Source: Streptomyces flaveolus
Lineage (GTDB): Bacteria > Actinomycetota > Actinomycetes > Streptomycetales > Streptomycetaceae
DNA length: 64,000 bases
Direction: 5' to 3'
Assembly: GCF_014648815.1 (NCBI RefSeq)
Contig: NZ_BMRV01000023.1
Location: 36,446 to 100,445 of the forward strand
The position numbers and the translations under genes were made by a program. The notes below the pieces were generated by a model. That model saw only the letters and a program-made list of their open reading frames with translations, made no database searches and had not been told where the DNA came from. This document shows positions 59,170 to 64,000 of this stretch, in pieces; the first letter of the stretch is position 1; each line of letters begins with the position of its first letter.

Positions 59170-61845
59170 CTATGCGGGCTGCACCCCGGCCCAGTCGAGC
59201 CCGAGGGCGGCGAGGGCGGCGAGCTTGTCGGCGTCCAGCTTGGCGCGCCTGCTCTTGGTGTTGCTGAGGAACACCCCGAGGCGGACCTCGCTCCCGTCTT
59301 CCAGCCGCTCCACGTGGCCCCGGCTCACGGTGAGGGATCCGGTGCGGGCCTTGTACTGGGCCAGCGCCGCAACGCCCCGCTCGAAGGCCGCTGAGCGGCT
59401 CCCGGACAGTCGCTTACCCGCTGCCCTGTCTCCCGCTCCCGCCCGTGCCGGAACGGGCCGCAGAGCAGGCTTCACGCCCAGCTGCGTGAGCCGTTCCTGC
59501 TGCTTGCTCGACAGGAGTCTCCAGTCCCGGCGTTGTCGTTGGAGCCAGTGTCCGATGTCGTCGCCGTCCATGAGTACGCCGGGTGCGATATCGGGCAGCA
59601 GGCCGCCGGGTTCGTCGGCGGCGAGGTGGGCGAGGTGGCGGTAGTGGCGTTGCCAGTCCAGGGGCCAGGGGCAGTTCCAGTCCGGGTCGATCGAGGCGAG
59701 CTGCTTCGCGCGCTCCGCCGCCCGGTCCGAGTTCTTCCCGAGGCCGCCCTTGCGGCGGAGGTTGGCCATGTGCTGCCCGACGGGCACCATCGCCTCGACC
59801 TCGCCCCACACCGCGTCCTGACGCGGTGCGAGGTGCCCCATGGCCCGTCGGTAGGACCGGAGCGCGGCGAGCTTGTTCTCCCAGGCCTCCTCGCCGGGCT
59901 CCCACACCATGCCGGCCTCCGGGGCGTCCAGCAGCTTCTTGCGCCGCGCCTCCAGCTCCCCGGCCCGCAGGGCTTTCCGCTGTTGGTGGACCCATCGCCC
60001 AAGGGGAAACGCCTTCGTCGTCCCCACCTCAGTCTCCACGTCATAAGGAACGGCGTAGAGGCCGGTGATCTCGTTCTCTGCCCTCCAGCGCAGCAGGGCC
60101 TGGTAGCCCTCCAGCCACACCAGCGATTCGGGCCGGTAGACGCGGGTGCGCAGGAACGCCGCGATCGTGGCCGCGTCCCTGGGGGTGGAGAAGTGAAGCA
60201 GGGCAGACTCGACCGCACCGTCCGTGCCGCCCTGCTCCTCATCGCCCTCGCCCTTGCCACCGGTAGTCCCGATGATCCGCCCGTCGGTGTCGCGTTGGAT
60301 GTGGGTCTTGCGTTTGCCGCTGGTGAGAGCACGGGAGGCGAGCTGCTCGACCAGGCGCTCATCATGCGAGCGCAGGCCCTGGAGGACAGCCACGAGCGGC
60401 TTGAAGCTGGCGGAAGCGACCATGTCGGTGGGGTCTTCGCCGGGTTCGAGGAAGACGGGCACGATGATCCGCGCGACCTTCGTGGAGCCGTCGCGGTTGA
60501 GCCGGAGGGCCCGGCCGATGTTCTGGACGATCTCGACCTGGGAGCCGCGGGTGTCGGCGAAGCAGACGGCCTCGACTCCTCGCTCGCCGGTGATGTCGAC
60601 TCCTTCGCCGAGGACGCGGCAGCTGGCGAGGAACGCCCTGTGCACGCGTCGTCCGGTTGCGTCGATGCCGTTGGCGAACTGGCGAAGGGCTTCGCGGCGT
60701 TCGGTGACGAGGTGGTCGCCGCACAGCCACGCCGACCACACCCGCTCCGGCGGCACGTGCCGTCCAGCCTCCAGCTCGTAGAACTGAGCGCCGATCGACG
60801 ACGAGGGCAGCTTCTCTGCGGCCGCCAGGTCCTCCTCGGAGGCATTGTGCGCATACAGCTCGGCTGCCGTCTGCGGCAGCTTCTCCGCGAACGCGGCCGC
60901 CTCCTCGACCTTCTGGTGGAACGTCATGACCGTACGCAGGTTGTACGCCGCGGCGTGCTCCAGAAGAGCGGTCTGCAGCAGCGCCAGGCGCCGGCCCCGC
61001 CGCGCCTCCTCTGACTCCCCGACGATGGGGGAGGGGTCGTGGATCTCGAGGACGTCGATCTCGAATCCGGCGAGGATGCCCCGCTCGATGGCCTCCGAGA
61101 GCCCCAGTTCGGCGCCGGGAAGCCAGGCTCCGAAGGTGCCGTTCGGATCGTCGGCCATGCTCGCGAGTTCCACCTCCTGGCCCTCCTTCCCGCGCTGAGG
61201 TCGGGGTGAGGCGAGGATCCGCGGGGTGGCGGTGAGGTAGAGCCGGAAGTCGGCGGGGATGCGGGCGTTGTCATGGATCGCCGCCCACGGCCGACCAAGA
61301 TCACCGGCGGTTGAGTGAGCTTCGTCCACGATGGCGAGGTCGAACGGGACCATGCGCTGGCCATAGAGCCGTTCCCCGCCCGCCAGGGCGGCTTCCAGCG
61401 GCCCGCGAACCGTCCCCTGGCCCGTTGGGTCCTCCGGGTCCTCGCGGTCCACGAGGGAGGCGTACGTGGCGAACACGACGACCGGCCCGGATCCGGCCCA
61501 CAGCGCCAGCTGGATCGCATTCGTGGTCGTGCGCACCCCCAGCGAGCTCAGCACCGGGTCGTTCTCCAGTGAGCACACCGCCACCATCGGGGAGCGGTGG
61601 CCGACCGCCCGCCACGCCTGCGCGGTCTGCGCGAGCAGGTCCAGGGTCGGCACGGTCACCAGGATCCGCCCGCCCGGGAAGCACTCCAGCGCGCTCGCGG
61701 CAGCCGTGATCGTCTTGCCCGACCCGGTGGCAGACACCAGCGTGCCCCGCGCCCCCTCAGCAGGCACAGACGATCTTGCAACAAATCGGACCCATTTCCG
61801 AATGGCCGTTTTCTGGGTCACCTGATGTTCCCGGAGGCTGATCAC
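59170..61845 (-). CDS. Telomere-proximal SF2 helicase with helicase-associated repeats
   Basis: An 891-residue DEAD/DEAH-type helicase. Motif I is SATGSGKT (residues 38-45), motif II VDEAHST (173-179), motif III LTATP (204-208), and motif VI QNIGRALRLNRDG. The last 250 residues hold helicase-associated repeats (WENKLAALRSYRRAMGHLAP and IDPDWNCPWPLDWQRHYR). Large helicases of this kind sit near the ends of Streptomyces linear replicons; TtrA is the best known and affects conjugal transfer. I cannot say whether this is a TtrA orthologue. The GTG start overlaps the upstream stop by four bases (GTGA). It is the last gene of an operon reading inward from the telomere. Confidence 0.85.
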   Translation of the reverse strand: MISLREHQVTQKTAIRKWVRFVARSSVPAEGARGTLVSATGSGKTITAAASALECFPGGRILVTVPTLDLLAQTAQAWRAVGHRSPMVAVCSLENDPVLSSLGVRTTTNAIQLALWAGSGPVVVFATYASLVDREDPEDPTGQGTVRGPLEAALAGGERLYGQRMVPFDLAIVDEAHSTAGDLGRPWAAIHDNARIPADFRLYLTATPRILASPRPQRGKEGQEVELASMADDPNGTFGAWLPGAELGLSEAIERGILAGFEIDVLEIHDPSPIVGESEEARRGRRLALLQTALLEHAAAYNLRTVMTFHQKVEEAAAFAEKLPQTAAELYAHNASEEDLAAAEKLPSSSIGAQFYELEAGRHVPPERVWSAWLCGDHLVTERREALRQFANGIDATGRRVHRAFLASCRVLGEGVDITGERGVEAVCFADTRGSQVEIVQNIGRALRLNRDGSTKVARIIVPVFLEPGEDPTDMVASASFKPLVAVLQGLRSHDERLVEQLASRALTSGKRKTHIQRDTDGRIIGTTGGKGEGDEEQGGTDGAVESALLHFSTPRDAATIAAFLRTRVYRPESLVWLEGYQALLRWRAENEITGLYAVPYDVETEVGTTKAFPLGRWVHQQRKALRAGELEARRKKLLDAPEAGMVWEPGEEAWENKLAALRSYRRAMGHLAPRQDAVWGEVEAMVPVGQHMANLRRKGGLGKNSDRAAERAKQLASIDPDWNCPWPLDWQRHYRHLAHLAADEPGGLLPDIAPGVLMDGDDIGHWLQRQRRDWRLLSSKQQERLTQLGVKPALRPVPARAGAGDRAAGKRLSGSRSAAFERGVAALAQYKARTGSLTVSRGHVERLEDGSEVRLGVFLSNTKSRRAKLDADKLAALAALGLDWAGVQPA

Positions 61846-62339
61846 AGATTTCGACCTTTCCTTTTTCCGGGCGAAATCAGGTTCTTCCACCACGTGCCCG
61901 TGCCCGAAGAGACCGCGCCCCCGTCGGGGGCAGGAGCGGGGTAGGGGTACCTGTCGATGCCGCCGCGTGCGGGCAGCTCGTCCTCGAAGTCGCAGGCGGC
62001 TACGGCCTTGAACCCGCCGCGCCACAGCGCCTCAAGCACGGCTGCGACGGCCTGCACCACCTCCTCGGCCGGCGCTCCCGAAGGGGCCTCGCACTCCAGC
62101 ACGGTCGGCCACTGAAGGAAGTCGAAGGGGTGGGCGTGCCAGTCGGTGGAGTAGTCGTTGTACGCGCCTTCCAGGCGCAGCGGCCCGACGGTCAGCTCTG
62201 GACCGTTGTCCTCGGCGAGGCCGAGGGCGTCTCGAAGCCGGCCTACGACCCGCGAGGCAGCCTCTGCGTCCACGTAGATCGAGGCGTCGCTGTAAGCGGA
62301 GTCCGGCCCGAGGGGCGAAGGCCCGCGGTCATGCGTCAC
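61842..62339 (-). CDS. Hypothetical protein in the helicase operon, 165 aa
   Basis: The GTG at 62339 follows GGGGAG and overlaps the end of the ankyrin gene by 11 bases. The stop overlaps the helicase start. The product is a small alpha/beta protein (SIYVDAEAASRVVGRLRDAL, FLQWPTVLECEAPS, VVQAVAAVLEALWRGGFKAV) ending in a basic tail (SPGKRKGRNL). The middle resembles small Streptomyces hypotheticals of the immunity type, but I cannot assign a family. Tight coupling on both sides says its amount is tied to the helicase. Confidence 0.6.
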   Translation of the reverse strand: MTHDRGPSPLGPDSAYSDASIYVDAEAASRVVGRLRDALGLAEDNGPELTVGPLRLEGAYNDYSTDWHAHPFDFLQWPTVLECEAPSGAPAEEVVQAVAAVLEALWRGGFKAVAACDFEDELPARGGIDRYPYPAPAPDGGAVSSGTGTWWKNLISPGKRKGRNL

Positions 62340-63072
62340 GCGAGCTCCCCGGGGACTTGGCCGGGGTGAGGGAGAGGAAGCGCTGGAGCAGCCGCTGGGC
62401 CGGTTCGTGGTGGTAGTACTCGGCGATCTGCAGGGGAGTCTCGCCGTCGGCGGCCGGCAGGCGGGGATCAGCACCGTAGGCCAGCAGGATCGCCGTGGAG
62501 GCCGTGTCGAGCGGGTAGTTCGCCTGCACATGGCCGTCGCCTTCCAGGTCGATCGCGTGAGTCAGCAGCGTGTGCCCGAAGCACACCTCGTCCGGATCGG
62601 CCCCCGAGTCCAGGAGCGCGGTGAGGGTCTCGTAGTCATCCATCTCCACGGCCCTATGCGCGGGCGTCCACGACTCCACCTCAGCGGAAGACACGCGACC
62701 ACTTCGACGCGCTCTTTCCGGAGCCTCCGCCGGTGCGAGGAAGCGCTGGAGCAGCCGCTTGGCTGGCTCGTGGTCGTAGCTCTCGGCTGGAGTCCGCCCG
62801 CTGGCAGACGGCAGGCGCGGGTCGGCCCCGTATGCCAGCACGATTGCCGTGCCGGCCGTGTGCAGGCGAAGCTCCGACTGCAGGTGACTGTCCCCTTCCC
62901 AGTCGATCGCGTGAGTCAGCAACGTGAGCTCGAAGCACACCTCATCCGGGTCGGCCCCAGCGTCCAGAAGCATGGAGAGGGTCTCGTAGTCACTGACCTC
63001 CACTGCCTGGTGCGCTGGTGTCCACCGCTCCACCTCAGGCCAGGAGCTCGGCCTCAGCACATCGGGATCCAC
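62329..63072 (-). CDS. Ankyrin-repeat protein with an internal duplication
   Basis: A 247-residue protein of two similar halves of about 115 residues. Each half has WTPAHQAVEVSDYETLSMLL or WTPAHRAVEMDDYETLTALL, then GADPDEVCF, LLTHAID and a last repeat YGADPRLP ending near RLLQRFL. The signature DAGADP and TPLQIA patterns are ankyrin. It should be a protein-binding module. It begins the operon with the unknown protein and the helicase, 0.93 kb from the end of the replicon. Confidence 0.8.
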   Translation of the reverse strand: MDPDVLRPSSWPEVERWTPAHQAVEVSDYETLSMLLDAGADPDEVCFELTLLTHAIDWEGDSHLQSELRLHTAGTAIVLAYGADPRLPSASGRTPAESYDHEPAKRLLQRFLAPAEAPERARRSGRVSSAEVESWTPAHRAVEMDDYETLTALLDSGADPDEVCFGHTLLTHAIDLEGDGHVQANYPLDTASTAILLAYGADPRLPAADGETPLQIAEYYHHEPAQRLLQRFLSLTPAKSPGSSRDA

Positions 63073-63317
63073 AGCGCCCTTTCCCTCTCCACCGGTCTTG
63101 CTGGGTCGTGGCTATCGAATCAGTGGACGGACCGCGGGCATAAGACGCCGAAGCTAATGCGTCCTCCGACCCTGCTACCGGGTGTCCCCTCTTCGCGCCA
63201 ATGCTACATGCTGCATCACATTGAGATGTGGACTTGCGGGACCCCCTCGACAGATCCCCTTCCACGAGATCCCGTCCGACCCTGATGGCCGGCGTGCATC
63301 GGGGTACACGGTGCCGC

Positions 63318-63614
63318 ATGGCACCGAAGACCGAACGCATCCAGTTCCTGCGGGCCGAGCGGCAACTGCGCCGCATCCGCTCCTTCTACACTGCGGCCAT
63401 CCTCCTGTGGGCAGGGTCCGCGGCCTGGACCGGCTGGCGGGCCCCGGGGAGCCGGCAGATGTGGGTGTCCGTCCTCCTCCTGGCCGTCTTCACCGCCCTG
63501 CTCGTCATCGCGGGCCTCGCCCTGCGGCGCCTCGCCGTTCCCGCCACGGGCCGGCCCGTACACCATGCTGCCCCGCACAGGCTGCCGAGCACCCGCCGTC
63601 ACGCCCCTGCCTGA
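63318..63614 (+). CDS. Small membrane protein with two helices
   Basis: A 98-residue protein: a basic N-terminus (RIQFLRAERQLRRIRSFY) and two transmembrane helices (about 26-42 and 48-68, AAILLWAGSAAWTGW and VSVLLLAVFTALLVIAGLAL), then a basic tail. It is the gene nearest the telomere. The ATG has no ribosome-binding site, and a longer form from 63228 is possible. I recognise no family. Confidence 0.5.
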   Translation: MAPKTERIQFLRAERQLRRIRSFYTAAILLWAGSAAWTGWRAPGSRQMWVSVLLLAVFTALLVIAGLALRRLAVPATGRPVHHAAPHRLPSTRRHAPA

Positions 63615-63646
63615 GGGCCCATTACTTTTCCCACGAGTCAATCCGG

Positions 63647-64000
63647 TCCGCCCCGCAGGGGGCGGAGTCGGGACCTGCTGACGGTCCGCTGCCGGAGCAC
63701 CCCCGGTCCCTGTAGGTGCCCGGGCCGAAGGCCCGTTGACGGGCCCGCGCAGCGGGTCCGTCTTGTGGCGCGCAGCGCCACCAGGTGGCTGGAGCGCAGC
63801 GGAAGCCACCACCGGGGGCCGCAGGCCACAGCAGCTCCGGGAGCGCAGCAGACGGAGCGTCACTAGACCGGCGCAGCCGGTCTAGTGAGCGGGGCGCGCA
63901 GCGCCCCGCCAGCGCTCCCGCGGAGCGGGAGCGCAACACCCGCGCGCAGCGCGGGTGTTCGCTTGCCCATCGCGCAGCGATGGGGTACCCGCTCCGCGGG
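63647..64000. repeat. Right telomere of a linear Streptomyces replicon
   Basis: Palindromes with short purine-type loops fill the end. From the tip inward: 63988-64000 (CCCGC-TCC-GCGGG), 63966-63984 (arms CCCATCGC), 63935-63959 (arms AACACCCGCGC), 63912-63934 (arms GCGCTCCCGC, loop GGA), 63891-63907 (arms GGGGCGC) and 63861-63887 (arms CACTAGACCGGC). Weaker ones lie at 63766-63780, 63741-63759 (one mismatch), 63721-63735 (loop GAA) and 63647-63666. Most loops are GCA, which fold as sheared-pair hairpins on the 3' overhang. This order and the terminal 13 bases are those of the archetypal Streptomyces telomere recognised by Tap and Tpg. The 3' end of the window is the physical end of the replicon. 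Confidence 0.95.

Noticed and set aside
63721..64000. Inverted repeats of an insertion sequence at the window edge
   Set aside because: Multiple different palindromes with GCA loops and the terminal CCCGC-TCC-GCGGG match a telomere, not a single pair of element ends.

Overview
The window is very GC-rich DNA from an actinomycete, almost certainly a Streptomyces, and it ends at the right-hand telomere of a linear replicon. Three things show this. The last ~350 bases are a run of hairpin-forming palindromes with GCA triloops ending in CCCGCTCCGCGGG, the archetypal Streptomyces telomere. The genes for telomere-associated protein (tap) and terminal protein (tpg) lie side by side at 27-29.7 kb. A telomere-proximal helicase operon lies in the last 5 kb. 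Whether the replicon is a chromosome arm or a linear plasmid cannot be told from the window.

Region 1 (1-16.5 kb) is the right part of a biosynthetic cluster that continues off the left edge. A 5'-cut AMP-forming acyl ligase and a TauD-like Fe(II)/2-oxoglutarate oxygenase overlap by four bases and are followed by an MFS exporter, a cupin, a SnoaL-like protein and a second exporter. A dTDP-deoxysugar cassette then follows: glucose-1-phosphate thymidylyltransferase, 4,6-dehydratase, 2,3-dehydratase, 3-ketoreductase, an RmlC-type epimerase, a glycosyltransferase and a membrane acyltransferase. Together these predict an exported glycoside bearing a 2,6-dideoxysugar that may be acylated; the 4-ketoreductase and the scaffold genes are not in the window.

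Region 2 (16.5-26.9 kb) is mixed: a decayed recombinase-like gene, a membrane protein beside a lipoprotein-type beta-propeller, a frameshifted small gene, a stand-alone carrier-condensation protein with degenerate catalytic motifs divergent from a TetR regulator, a DUF2871 membrane protein, an ATPase-LuxR regulator, a secreted tandem-repeat peptide and a HEAT-repeat protein.

Region 3 (26.9-29.7 kb) is tap-tpg, preceded by two similar 15-bp imperfect palindromes. Region 4 (30-46.3 kb) mixes intact genes (NmrA-like reductase under a MerR-type promoter, Nudix hydrolase, secreted tripeptidyl-aminopeptidase-like hydrolase, S41 peptidase, TetR and erythromycin esterase) with many gene fragments: helicase C-termini, DNA ligase tail, IS701-type and Tn3-type transposases, histidine phosphatase and tectonin-like propeller.

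Region 5 (46.3-55.9 kb) holds two similar modules. In each, a MmyB-like XRE regulator is divergent from a short oxidoreductase operon (AKR-ADH-AKR-flavodoxin; SDR-SDR-cupin). Between them lie Tn3, ligase and recombinase-like remnants.

Region 6 (56-64 kb) is the subtelomeric tip: an unknown protein with a nuclease-like motif, an SMI1/KNR4 protein, the coupled ankyrin - unknown - helicase operon reading inward, a small membrane protein and the telomere.
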